A DNA stretch of 64,000 nucleotides from Zobellia uliginosa (GTDB taxonomy: Bacteria > Bacteroidota > Bacteroidia > Flavobacteriales > Flavobacteriaceae): assembly GCF_018860745.1 (NCBI RefSeq), contig NZ_JAHKPY010000012.1, positions 558,001 to 622,000 on the forward strand, in the 5' to 3' direction. The notes beneath the pieces are model-generated. The model was given only the letters and a program-made list of their open reading frames with translations, searched no databases and was not told the DNA's origin. The translations under genes were made by a program, and so were the position numbers. Positions 19,032 through 28,604 of this stretch are shown here, piece after piece. Positions within the stretch are counted from its first letter, which is position 1; the number at the start of each line of letters is the position of its first letter.

Positions 19032-21113
19032 ATGTCACATTTAAAAGCTGCATCACGATTATTAACAGCAATTCTATTTGTAACCGGATTTTCTTCTTTT
19101 GCCCAAGAAAAACCGAATATCATCTATATCCTTACAGATGATTTAGGCTATGGAGATGTTGGTGCGTTTTTTCAAAATCAAAGACAAAAAACAGACGATC
19201 GTAGTGAACCTTATGCCTTAACCCCGCAGTTAGACAAAATGGCCTCAGAAGGTGTTATGCTTACCAATCATTACACAGCTGCACCTGTTTGTGCTCCTTC
19301 GCGTTCATCAGTTCTTTTAGGAGTTAGCCAAGGACATGCCAATGTACGAGATGGTCAGTTTGACAAGGCTCTAGCCGACAATAACACCCTTGGAAATGTA
19401 ATGCAGCGCGCAGGATACAAGACGGCAGCAATTGGTAAATGGGGCTTACAAGGGTCTAATAAATGGTCAGAAAATGGAGATTCTTGGCCCGCACACCCAA
19501 ATAATAGAGGTTTTGATTACTACTACGGTTACATGCGCCACCGTGACGGTCATGAACACTACCCAGTTGAAGGCATTTACAGAGGCAAAAAAGAAGTGTA
19601 CGAAAATAAGAACGAGGTAAGTGCGGGTCTAGATAAATGTTATACAGGTGATCTTTGGACGGCCGCTGCCAAAAAATGGATTGTAGAACAGGTTCACGAC
19701 AATGAAAAGAAAGAACCTTTCTTTATGTATTTGGCTTTTGACACGCCACATGCCGTTTTAGAGCTGGCCACACAGGCTTACCCCGAAGGAGGAGGTTTAA
19801 ATGGCGGATTGCAATGGGTTGGAAAACCAGGAAATATGATTAACACAGCTTCAGGTGAAGTTGATTCTTACATTCACCCTGATTATGCCAATGCTACTTA
19901 TGACCATGATGAAGACTCAAGTACGCCAGAAGTTGCTTGGCCGGATGTTTACAAACGTTACGCCAGCAGTACAAGGCGAATTGACAATGAAGTGGGCGAC
20001 GTTCTTCAATTATTGAAAGACTTGAATATTGACGAAAACACGCTTGTCATATTTAATTCCGATAATGGTCCTTCCATGGAGTCCTATTTAAAAGAAGAAT
20101 ATGCAGCCGACTTTTTCAATAGTTTTGGTCCGTTTGACGGAATTAAAAGAGATGTTTTAGAAGGTGGCGAACGCACACCACTTATAGCACGTTGGCCAAC
20201 AAAAATACCCGCAGGCAAAGTCATTGAGTCGCCAAGCATAGCTTATGATTGGCTACCTACATTTACTGAAGCAGCTGGCTATCCTGCTCCTGTTAACAGT
20301 GATGGTGTTTCACTTCTACCTAGCCTAACTGGCAAAGGCAAACAACAGGAAAGCCTTATTTACGTAGAATACAATCAAAGCGGTAATACTCCCGAATACG
20401 AAGAATTTGCCATCAATAATCGTGGAAGACTAAGAAAACAAATGCAAATGATTCGTGAAGGGGATATTGTGGGATTGCGTTACAATATCCAAGGAGCAGA
20501 TGATGACTTTGAATTTTACAATGTAATAGAAGACACGCATCAAACGGCAAACCTTGCTACTTTACCGCATATGGAGGCACTACAAGCACAAATGAAAGAA
20601 CACGTGCTTAAAGTTCGTATGCCAAATAGTACAGCAGCAAGACCTTATGACAATGCTTCTGTTTCGGCAGTTTCAATACAAGACTTATCTAACGGCTTAA
20701 AATGGACTGCTTTTAAAAATAGTGCTCCCTGGGTACCAAAAGCAGAAAACTTAACTCCCATCGCAAACGGAAAATCAAATACACTAACATTAAAAAAAAT
20801 AGAAAGTCAGGGTGATGTTTTTCTATTTGAAGGTTTTATTAAGATTCCTACGGAGGGTAGTTATACTTTTTCTTTAGCCACTTCTGGCAATGCTTTTGTA
20901 CGTATTCATGAAGCTAGTGTAATAGATGCTGACTATGGTTATGAATCTGGCACGGTTAGAGAAGGCAAAATGATTTTAAAAGCAGGTTATCATCCTGTTA
21001 GGATATACTACATGAAGAAAGCAGGAACAGAAAATACTCTTGATTTACAGTGGAGTGGACCTTCAATTGAAAAAGACCAAATACCTGAATCCGCATTTTT
21101 CGCGATCAATTAA
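19032..21113 (+). CDS. S1-family sulfatase with C-terminal PA14-like domain (sulfatase 4)
   Basis: At 693 residues this is about 180 residues longer than a plain sulfatase. The signal peptide ends SSFAQ. TDDLGYGDVG, CAPSR with Cys87, GKWGLQG and NSDNGPS give the active site. From about residue 575 onward a PA14-like module is recognisable (EGFIKIPTEGSYTF, then GYHPVRIYYMKKAG and LDLQWSGP), a fold that often binds carbohydrate. The add-on probably holds the enzyme on its polymer. The next sulfatase follows after 16 bp. Confidence 0.9.
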   Translation: MSHLKAASRLLTAILFVTGFSSFAQEKPNIIYILTDDLGYGDVGAFFQNQRQKTDDRSEPYALTPQLDKMASEGVMLTNHYTAAPVCAPSRSSVLLGVSQGHANVRDGQFDKALADNNTLGNVMQRAGYKTAAIGKWGLQGSNKWSENGDSWPAHPNNRGFDYYYGYMRHRDGHEHYPVEGIYRGKKEVYENKNEVSAGLDKCYTGDLWTAAAKKWIVEQVHDNEKKEPFFMYLAFDTPHAVLELATQAYPEGGGLNGGLQWVGKPGNMINTASGEVDSYIHPDYANATYDHDEDSSTPEVAWPDVYKRYASSTRRIDNEVGDVLQLLKDLNIDENTLVIFNSDNGPSMESYLKEEYAADFFNSFGPFDGIKRDVLEGGERTPLIARWPTKIPAGKVIESPSIAYDWLPTFTEAAGYPAPVNSDGVSLLPSLTGKGKQQESLIYVEYNQSGNTPEYEEFAINNRGRLRKQMQMIREGDIVGLRYNIQGADDDFEFYNVIEDTHQTANLATLPHMEALQAQMKEHVLKVRMPNSTAARPYDNASVSAVSIQDLSNGLKWTAFKNSAPWVPKAENLTPIANGKSNTLTLKKIESQGDVFLFEGFIKIPTEGSYTFSLATSGNAFVRIHEASVIDADYGYESGTVREGKMILKAGYHPVRIYYMKKAGTENTLDLQWSGPSIEKDQIPESAFFAIN

Positions 21114-21129
21114 AAAGGACTATAATCAA

Positions 21130-22470
21130 ATGAAAAACACCTTTATATTAGCAGCGCTCATAATTAGTATTTTTAGAGGCATAGCACAAGAACAACCCAA
21201 TATTGTACTGCTTTTTGTAGATGATTACGGTTGGGCCGATGTTGGTTTTAGGAATCCTAAATTCCATACCCCCAATATTGATCAACTTAAAAAAGACGGG
21301 GTTAATTTCAACAGAGCCTATATTGCCACTCCTACATGTAGCCCTAGTAGAGCTTCGCTTCTAACGGGTAAAGAACCCGTTCGTTTTCAGATGCCCCGCC
21401 ATATCATAGACAGTAAAGAAAAGGCTGCTAAAAATAATATAGAAGGAGGGGAATTCAATCTTTGGCCTACGGACCCGGTTCAAATGCCTTCTAGAAACTG
21501 GCTACCTTTAGAGGAAGTCACCTATGCCGAACGCTTAAAGGAATTTGGATATTACAATATGTTCATCGGAAAATGGCACTTGGGCAGTGAAAAATACCAT
21601 CCGGTACATCAAGGTTTTGATGCGCAATATGGAACCGGTGACCACGGTCATCCTGGAAACTATTATGCTCCTTTTTTCAAAACAGGAAATCCACTACCTG
21701 ATTCGCCAGAAGGCACTTATCTAACCGATGTTCTAACTGATGGCGCAGAGAAATTCATAGGCGAATATGACAAAGACCAACCTTTTATGCTATCCCTTTG
21801 GTACTACAATGTTCACGGACCGCATGTAGGTAGAAAAGACTGGGTAGAGCGTTATAAAAAAGAAGGCCTAACCGGTAAAGATGCCGAGTATGCAGCCATG
21901 GTAAGTGCTATGGATGAGTCTGTAGGCAGAGTAAGAAAGGCACTTGACGAAAAGGGAATTGCGGACAATACCGTAGTTATTCTGTTATCCGACCAGGGAG
22001 GTTATTTCAGTAATGCACCATTATCCGGTGGAAAAACAGGTGGTAACACTTTAGGTGAAGGTGGTGCTAGAGTTCCTTTTATCATCAAGTATCCTGGAGT
22101 TACAATGCCCGGCATTTCATGTGACGTTCCCGTACAATCAATTGACGTCTTCCCTACTTTGGTAGAAATTGCATCAGGTAAAAAATCAAAGTCAAAAGAT
22201 ATTCAAGGCAAAAGTTTGATGCCCCTACTACAAGGCAAGAAATTCAAAGAACGTAATCTATTTTTCTTCCGCAGTTATGAAGATCAATATACCGCCATTA
22301 TGAACGGCGATTGGAAAATGGTTAAATATCACAGTGGTCGTCACGATTTGTTCAATATAAAAAACGATAGAAGCGAATCTAAAAACCTCATTGATATAGA
22401 AGTTGATCAAGCCAAGAAAATGAAGAAACAGCTTGAAAAGTGGGAGAAAGAAGCCGTCCCAGAGTTTTAG
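21130..22470 (+). CDS. secreted S1-family sulfatase (sulfatase 5)
   Basis: Sulfatase of 446 residues from ATG 21130. The frame is open further upstream, but that part overlaps the end of the previous gene, while 21130 gives a clean signal peptide (MKNTFILAALIISIFRGIAQ). VDDYGWADVGF, CSPSR with Cys70, GKWHLG and LSDQGGYF are present. The last motif has Gln where many sulfatases have Asn (DNG), a variant known in some subfamilies. It is part of the tight run sulfatase 4-5-6. The substrate position is unknown. Confidence 0.92.
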   Translation: MKNTFILAALIISIFRGIAQEQPNIVLLFVDDYGWADVGFRNPKFHTPNIDQLKKDGVNFNRAYIATPTCSPSRASLLTGKEPVRFQMPRHIIDSKEKAAKNNIEGGEFNLWPTDPVQMPSRNWLPLEEVTYAERLKEFGYYNMFIGKWHLGSEKYHPVHQGFDAQYGTGDHGHPGNYYAPFFKTGNPLPDSPEGTYLTDVLTDGAEKFIGEYDKDQPFMLSLWYYNVHGPHVGRKDWVERYKKEGLTGKDAEYAAMVSAMDESVGRVRKALDEKGIADNTVVILLSDQGGYFSNAPLSGGKTGGNTLGEGGARVPFIIKYPGVTMPGISCDVPVQSIDVFPTLVEIASGKKSKSKDIQGKSLMPLLQGKKFKERNLFFFRSYEDQYTAIMNGDWKMVKYHSGRHDLFNIKNDRSESKNLIDIEVDQAKKMKKQLEKWEKEAVPEF

Positions 22471-22509
22471 ACCAAATACACAGAGATATAATACATGAAA
22501 TTGGAAGCA

Positions 22510-23982
22510 ATGAAAAAAATAATAACGACTGGTATTTTTATAATCTTTACCTGTTTGACCTTCGCTCAAGAGAAGCCAAATATTATCTGGCTCATGGCAG
22601 AGGACATGAGTATTGATCTTGAGTGTTACGGCATGAAAGGTGTAAAAACTCCCAATCTGAATAAAATGGCAAAGGAAGGCGTTAAATTCGAAAACTGCTT
22701 TGTAACCAATCCTATTTGCTCACCTAGTCGTTCTGCTATGTTAACAGGTACACATCAGGTAAAAATCAATGCACATCATCATAGGAGCAATAGAGATGTT
22801 CCTCTAGACCCGCAGTTCAAACCTTTTACTTATTGGCTACGAGAGGCAGGTTACACCACTATTCTAGGACACCATGGCGTAATGGGAAAAGGTCGTAAAA
22901 TAGATGCTAATTTTAAACATGAACCTATAGGTCCGTGGGATGGAAAAACACAGTTCGGGATTTTCGACAAGTACGATACGTTTGAGAAAGAAGACCAACC
23001 ATTTTTTGCCCAAATTCAACTTGTGGCAAGTCACAGAGGTGATTGGTGGGACGAGGTTCGAGAAAATTCAAAGCACCCTGTTAACCCTGCAGATATAGAA
23101 TTACCTAAATTTATGGCCGATGACCCAGTAATTCGTTTGGACTGGGCGAAATATCTAGACCAAATAGAATTTTTGGACAATGAGGTAGGAATGATTTTTC
23201 AAGAATTGGAAGATAAGGAAATGGCCGACAATACTGTTGTTATCTTTATTGGGGATAACGGCCGGTGCAATATTCGTGGAAAAGGATATCTTCAAGACCC
23301 AGGATTGCACATTCCACTTATCGTTTATTACCCAAAAGATTTAAAAGCAGGCCAAATTAGGAAAGATGTAGTTTCTGCCACGGATATTACGGCAACGGTA
23401 TTAGATTATGCCGATATAAAAGTTCCCGAATACATGACCGGAAAACCGATTTTCGATAAGGATTTTAAACGCGATTATGTGTACGGAGCCCGTGATCTTT
23501 GGGACGAGATAGAAGAAAAATCCCGCGCTATTACCTCTGGTGATTGGAAATACATCCGTAATGATATGCCAGAAGTTCCGTATGATGCGCGTCAGGCCTA
23601 TTTAGAGTTCTACCGCCCTGCAGTTCATAGAATGCGTACGCTAAAAGCAGAAGGAAAACTTAATGAAAGTCAAGAATTATTCTTTGCCCCTAACAAGGAT
23701 AAAGAAGAATTATATGACCTTAAGAACGACCCACAAGAATTACACAACTTAGCAGAAAACCCTAAGTATGTAGATGTATTGCAAAAAATGCGCGATAAGA
23801 CCTTGGCGTATGATGAAGAAATGAAGCCGGTAAGTTCTGAGTACCACCCTGATCATGCTATTTCTGTTGATGCTTTAAAATGGCTAAAAGAAGAAAGACC
23901 GGAAGAATACCAAAAAATGCTAGAAGGTGAAGAAATAGGTTTTAAAAAGGCCGTTAAAGGATATAAAGAAAGCCTGAAATAA
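22510..23982 (+). CDS. secreted S1-family sulfatase, N-sulfatase-like type (sulfatase 6)
   Basis: Sulfatase of 490 residues from ATG 22510, chosen over ATG 22495 because it gives a standard signal peptide (MKKIITTGIFIIFTCLTFAQ) and has GGAAG-like purines just upstream. The first metal segment reads MAEDMS, with Glu in place of the first Asp. CSPSR carries Cys70. The histidine-rich NAHHHRS segment and GDNGRCNIRGKGYLQDPG are typical of sulfamidase/heparan-type subfamilies, though in marine PULs such enzymes also act on O-sulfates. It is the last gene of this run before a terminator and a convergent gene. Confidence 0.9.
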   Translation: MKKIITTGIFIIFTCLTFAQEKPNIIWLMAEDMSIDLECYGMKGVKTPNLNKMAKEGVKFENCFVTNPICSPSRSAMLTGTHQVKINAHHHRSNRDVPLDPQFKPFTYWLREAGYTTILGHHGVMGKGRKIDANFKHEPIGPWDGKTQFGIFDKYDTFEKEDQPFFAQIQLVASHRGDWWDEVRENSKHPVNPADIELPKFMADDPVIRLDWAKYLDQIEFLDNEVGMIFQELEDKEMADNTVVIFIGDNGRCNIRGKGYLQDPGLHIPLIVYYPKDLKAGQIRKDVVSATDITATVLDYADIKVPEYMTGKPIFDKDFKRDYVYGARDLWDEIEEKSRAITSGDWKYIRNDMPEVPYDARQAYLEFYRPAVHRMRTLKAEGKLNESQELFFAPNKDKEELYDLKNDPQELHNLAENPKYVDVLQKMRDKTLAYDEEMKPVSSEYHPDHAISVDALKWLKEERPEEYQKMLEGEEIGFKKAVKGYKESLK

Positions 23983-24023
23983 GAAGTTTAATCTAGTCAT
24001 GTTAGTTAGTTAGTTTGTTTAGA

Positions 24024-24057
24024 AGTCCTTGGCACTTATAGTGTTGGGGACTTTTTT
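24024..24057 (+). terminator. intrinsic terminator after sulfatase 6
   Basis: AGTCCTTGGCAC pairs, with several G-U wobbles, with GTGTTGGGGACT around a short loop and runs into six T. It ends the long plus-strand operon just before the convergent barrel gene. A short GTTA tandem tract precedes it. Confidence 0.7.
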
Positions 24058-24072
24058 CGTTAATATACCTAG

Positions 24073-26802
24073 CTATCCTTTTCTTGGTCTGCTGTTTAGT
24101 TTATGCATATAACTAACAATAAAGTAACGACCCAGACTTTCGGAAGTAGTTTCTTCAAAATAGTTAGTGGTACTACGTCTGTAGATGTCAATATTTTTAT
24201 CCAATAAATCAATAAACAATAACTTTAAAACATGGCTTTTTTGCTTTGAAAAAGAATAGGAAACCGTTGCGTTCCAAAGCGGAATATTCTCATTAGACGC
24301 AAAAGCATCATCCGTGTAAATAAAATAATCGAACTGCGTATTAAAGTTCACTTTCTTTCCTAAATCACAATCCAACATTGAGAAATATTGTTGTTTGGTA
24401 TATTTTCTATCTAAATCGCGTTCAATAGAAAATGAGGTGTTATTCACACTATACATAGCGCCAGCTTTTAAATCTACAAGACTTTTATTGTTATTCTCTA
24501 ACGTTGCACTGAACAAAAAATCCTTGGAAGTAACCTCATTCAGCTGAAAATTAATAATAGCATTGTTCGTATTAAAAAAGTTTCGGTTTTTGAACGAGTA
24601 GCGCACACCTAACCTTTTTATTTTCTGGCTAAAACCTAGAGAAGCGTTCAACCTACGCTTGTAGCCATTATTCTCATAGCTCAGCGTTCTAACATAATCA
24701 TCATCTACATCAACACTTTTAATAATCGCATCCTTTGAATATTGATACTGTAACCGGGTATTAAAGCTAAACGAGGATTTGAAATCATGAATTACGGCAG
24801 ATAGGGTAAGTGCGTCCATCTTTTCAGCTACAAGGTCCTGATTCCCTTTTCGGATAGAAAAAGGATTTAAATCGTTAACCACCGTAGAACTCTCAATAGG
24901 GCGTGGTCTTCGGATGTTCTTTTTATAATTAAACCTATATTTCTGACCTCTTTTAGGAATATACTGCACGGTTGCCATGGGGTTAACGAACAACCGATCC
25001 GTAACTGCTGCCGTCTCATTCACCACACCAAATGAACGTATCACATCTTGCAACTCCATTGCTGCGTAGGTATTGATTTTTCCTGCAGTATAACTATGTG
25101 CTAAACGGGTCTGATAATTATTTTCATTATGATCGTAGTCGTATTCTAAAATCTCTTCTTTGTTATTGGCACTTATAGTGGTCTTATTCTGATAGACATT
25201 TTCCCTATCTACCTTATTGCTCATGTAAGACTCTATCTTCATGTAATGATTGCCCCCAAGAGGTTCGGTATATTTGAAGTTGAAATTTACAATAGAAGTA
25301 TTCAGTTTCTGATCACGAATAGTATTGAGTTCTTTTATTGATTCCTTAGGCGTATTTACACGTCTGGTTATTAACGTATTCTGGTCGTTTTTCATGGCAG
25401 AACTATTAAAAGAAGTTTTGAGTCCCGTAGCTAGGCTCCTGCCCTTCTTTCTTAGTTTTTGATAAAAATTGATACCCAAATTGGCGCGTTTTCTATCCCT
25501 ATCAACATTAGAGAGGTTATCATTTTTAGTACTGAGTTCTTCCTCTTTAAAATAGCGCCCCATACGATTAGAGTAGCTTTTTATATCATCGGATATCAAC
25601 TGCCCTTTAAGAATAAGGCTGTTGTTTGGGTTAGATTTATTCTTGTAATCCAGATTTACATTGTGATTATCTTTTGTATTTATATATTCATTTTCGGCCA
25701 CATAGTCAAAGTTATTGGCATTTGAAAAAGTGATTCGTTTGGATACTGAAGTACCATCATTCTTAGAATGGTTATAGAAATAATCTCCGTTTAACGATTT
25801 TTTCTCCTTAAACTCATGACCCACATTTATTCCCGCCACTCCTGTATTTAAGAATCCGCTTAAGCTTTTTGTTTTTTGGGCCGAGTTCTGTTCTTCTTCT
25901 TCATCACCATCGCCATCAACACCATCTGCATTCTTTAAAAAATCTTGGATATTAGACCCTGTTATATTGATATTATTGGTTTTACCGATTATGGCAAACT
26001 GTGTTTTTGAAGTGAATTTATTATAGTTGAGATTCCAAAAATATCTATTATCAAGTCCAGCTCCTGCAGACACCTTTCCGAAACCATTATTCTTTTTGGA
26101 TTCTTTTAAAGTAAAATTTATAACCACTTCTTTGTTTCCATCAGCAACGCCTGTTAGTTCAGATTCATCGCTTTTCTTATCTATAATTTCCACGTTGGAT
26201 ATGGCATCTGCAGATAAATTTTTAAGGACAATAGATGGATCACCTCCAAAGAATTCCTTACCATCGATCATAATTTTGGTGACCTCGTTGCCTTGTGCAT
26301 TTACCTTGCCATCAGAATCAATTTCCAATCCCGGAATTTTATTCAATAATTCTTCCAGGTTATCATCTGGGTCTACCTTAAAAGAGTTGGTATTGAATGC
26401 TATGGTATCCTGTTTTATCTGCACTGGCACAACTGCAGTTAAGGTAACCCCTTCCAATTCATATGTATCTTCTACAAGAGTTAAGTTTCCAAAATCCAGC
26501 TTTTCTCCCGTGTACGAAATGTTCTTGTATAATGAGATATAACCCAATGAAGAAATATTCAATATGTAATCTCCCTTCTGCGCATCTGTAATTTTGAAAT
26601 CTCCATGTACATCTGTAACGGTATAATCTACATAAGTAGAATCCTTCACACTCAACAACACTACCGCCACTGCTTCCAGAGGCTCCGTTTCTTCTGAAAC
26701 CACTCTTCCCAAAATACCTTCCCCAGATTGGCCCTGTGTTGAGAAGAAACATAAAAAGAATAGCAAGAGCATAAAAACATTCTTCCGCAGACAATTCATC
26801 AT
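24073..26802 (-). CDS. outer-membrane beta-barrel protein with carboxypeptidase-regulatory-like domain
   Basis: Protein of 909 residues with a signal peptide ending STQGQ and a CarboxypepD-regulatory-like beta-sandwich at about 30-105. A plug-like segment (LLNKIPGLEIDSDGKVNAQGNEVTKIMIDGKEFFGGDPS) and a long barrel of the OMP_b-brl_3 type follow. It is TonB-receptor-like but lacks the SusC signature and has no SusD partner. An acidic run (DGDEEEEQN) lies near residue 295. It is transcribed opposite to all flanking enzyme genes and shares a 297-bp divergent gap with sulfatase 7. It may be an accessory porin or an older resident split off by PUL assembly. Confidence 0.82.
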   Translation of the reverse strand: MMNCLRKNVFMLLLFFLCFFSTQGQSGEGILGRVVSEETEPLEAVAVVLLSVKDSTYVDYTVTDVHGDFKITDAQKGDYILNISSLGYISLYKNISYTGEKLDFGNLTLVEDTYELEGVTLTAVVPVQIKQDTIAFNTNSFKVDPDDNLEELLNKIPGLEIDSDGKVNAQGNEVTKIMIDGKEFFGGDPSIVLKNLSADAISNVEIIDKKSDESELTGVADGNKEVVINFTLKESKKNNGFGKVSAGAGLDNRYFWNLNYNKFTSKTQFAIIGKTNNINITGSNIQDFLKNADGVDGDGDEEEEQNSAQKTKSLSGFLNTGVAGINVGHEFKEKKSLNGDYFYNHSKNDGTSVSKRITFSNANNFDYVAENEYINTKDNHNVNLDYKNKSNPNNSLILKGQLISDDIKSYSNRMGRYFKEEELSTKNDNLSNVDRDRKRANLGINFYQKLRKKGRSLATGLKTSFNSSAMKNDQNTLITRRVNTPKESIKELNTIRDQKLNTSIVNFNFKYTEPLGGNHYMKIESYMSNKVDRENVYQNKTTISANNKEEILEYDYDHNENNYQTRLAHSYTAGKINTYAAMELQDVIRSFGVVNETAAVTDRLFVNPMATVQYIPKRGQKYRFNYKKNIRRPRPIESSTVVNDLNPFSIRKGNQDLVAEKMDALTLSAVIHDFKSSFSFNTRLQYQYSKDAIIKSVDVDDDYVRTLSYENNGYKRRLNASLGFSQKIKRLGVRYSFKNRNFFNTNNAIINFQLNEVTSKDFLFSATLENNNKSLVDLKAGAMYSVNNTSFSIERDLDRKYTKQQYFSMLDCDLGKKVNFNTQFDYFIYTDDAFASNENIPLWNATVSYSFSKQKSHVLKLLFIDLLDKNIDIYRRSTTNYFEETTSESLGRYFIVSYMHKLNSRPRKG

Positions 26803-27099
26803 GAAACCAGTATTGAATTATAGCTCATACGAGCAAAGCATAAATATAATTTGAAGTAAATGAACAGGTGTACATAAGAATACAAGAAATGTATTGTGGA
26901 GTACAAATTCTGCCTAACTTATGATCAATTTGCTTTAACTATGCAACATATGGTCAAGGGCATAAACTATACGAGGTAAAATAACTACATTGCCTAGTGC
27001 TTTACTTTGTAGGATATTGGACTAACAATACAACTTATTTTAAGTAGTTGTAAAACCCAAAAATTGATCATATCGATTTTAAAATTAAAGAACACCACT
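26803..27099. other. divergent intergenic region between barrel protein and sulfatase 7
   Basis: A 297-bp AT-rich gap that must hold both promoters. I see no exact TAnnTTTG element with a well-spaced TTG. A CTTTAAC heptamer at 26933-26939 matches the reverse complement of the GTTAAAG repeats found upstream of the GH2 gene, which may be a shared regulator site or chance. No small gene is supported. Confidence 0.4.
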
Positions 27100-28575
27100 A
27101 TGAAATTACGCTTTACATCTATCTTTTCATTTCTATTTGTCATTACCCTATTCTTATCTTTAGGCTCTTGCAAAGAAGAATCAAAAACGGTAAACAAAAA
27201 CGACGCAAAAAAAGAACAGAAGCCCAATATCATCTATATTTTAGCCGACGACCTTGGTTATGGCGACCTAAGCTCCTATGGACAGGAAAAGTTTCAAACG
27301 CCCCGTATTGATGAATTGGCAAAAAGAGGTATAACCTTTACCCAACACTACAGTGGTGCACCAGTTTGTGCGCCAGCAAGATCATCTCTCATGACGGGAC
27401 AGCATACCGGTCACACACCAATTAGAGGAAATAAAGAGCTTGAAGGCGAAGGGCAAACGCCTTTACCCGGCAATTCCGTTACCATAGCGGAAATGATGAA
27501 AAAAGCAGGCTATACCACAGGAGCTTTTGGGAAATGGGGATTAGGTTTTATTGGTTCCGAAGGAGACCCCGTAGCACAAGGTTTTGATGAGTTTTATGGG
27601 TACAACTGCCAGCGTATGGCCCACAGGTATTACCCAACTCATTTATGGCACAATGAAGATAAGATTCTATTGGAAGGCAACGATTGGACAAAAACAGAAA
27701 CGTATGCACCAGACAAAATCCAAGAAGCCACATTAGAATTTATTGAAAAAAATAAAGAGAAGCCATTTTTTGCTTACGTACCTTTTGTACTACCTCATGC
27801 AGAGTTAATTTCACCCAATGATTCTATCTTCAACAAGTTTAAAGATTCATTCGATGAAACTCCCTTTACCGCAGAAAACGATTTCACATCAGATTACGGT
27901 CCTGATATTGTTCACATGGAATACGCGCCACAACTTAAGCCACACGCCGCATTTGCTTCTATGGTATATCGTATGGATGTATATGTTGGCCAAATTTTAG
28001 ACAAACTAGAGGAACTTGGTATTGCAGATAACACCATTGTTATGTTCGCAAGCGATAATGGACCACATGCAGAAGGCGGTGCCGATCCAGCATTTTTTAA
28101 TAGTTCCGGTGGTTTAAGAGGAATTAAAAGAGACCTGTACGAAGGCGGTATACGCTCTCCGTTCATAGTAACATGGCCTAATAAAATTAAGGCCGGAACA
28201 ACATCTGATCACGTTTCCGCTTTTTGGGATGTTATGCCTACGCTTGGTGAAATCACTAAGGTAGATGTTCCCGCCAGTAGTGATGGTATCTCATTTTTAC
28301 CTACTCTTTTGGACAAAGACAATCAAAAAGAACATGACCACCTGTATTGGGAATTTCCAATTCAGCAAGGTCGAAAAGCCGTACGTAAAGGAGATTGGAA
28401 AGGAGTTATTTATAACTTCAATAAAAAACCACAAGGTATATTTATGCTTTACAACTTAGCTGATGATGAATCGGAAACTAAAAACGTAGCCAACCAACAC
28501 CCAGAAATAGTTGATGAAATGAAGCAAATCATGGAAAGTGAGAGTGAGGCATCAGAGCTGTTCCCATTTAAATAA
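27100..28575 (+). CDS. lipoprotein S1-family sulfatase (sulfatase 7)
   Basis: Sulfatase of 491 residues from ATG 27100. An upstream in-frame start would add a polar N-terminus before the lipoprotein signal, so it was rejected. The lipobox ends LSLGSC. ADDLGYGDLS, CAPAR with Cys90, GKWGLGF and ASDNGPH are present. It starts the second plus-strand cluster (sulfatase 7, PhoD-like, sulfatase-SGL fusion, sulfatase 9), whose genes are separated by at most 29 bp and are surely co-transcribed. Confidence 0.92.
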   Translation: MKLRFTSIFSFLFVITLFLSLGSCKEESKTVNKNDAKKEQKPNIIYILADDLGYGDLSSYGQEKFQTPRIDELAKRGITFTQHYSGAPVCAPARSSLMTGQHTGHTPIRGNKELEGEGQTPLPGNSVTIAEMMKKAGYTTGAFGKWGLGFIGSEGDPVAQGFDEFYGYNCQRMAHRYYPTHLWHNEDKILLEGNDWTKTETYAPDKIQEATLEFIEKNKEKPFFAYVPFVLPHAELISPNDSIFNKFKDSFDETPFTAENDFTSDYGPDIVHMEYAPQLKPHAAFASMVYRMDVYVGQILDKLEELGIADNTIVMFASDNGPHAEGGADPAFFNSSGGLRGIKRDLYEGGIRSPFIVTWPNKIKAGTTSDHVSAFWDVMPTLGEITKVDVPASSDGISFLPTLLDKDNQKEHDHLYWEFPIQQGRKAVRKGDWKGVIYNFNKKPQGIFMLYNLADDESETKNVANQHPEIVDEMKQIMESESEASELFPFK

Positions 28576-28604
28576 TTCTGAATCTCATAATAAACCAACC
28601 AGCC

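Noticed and set aside
22495-22509. ATG 22495 as start of sulfatase 6
   Set aside because: It adds MKLEA in front of a complete signal peptide that starts at ATG 22510; the downstream start has better purine spacing.
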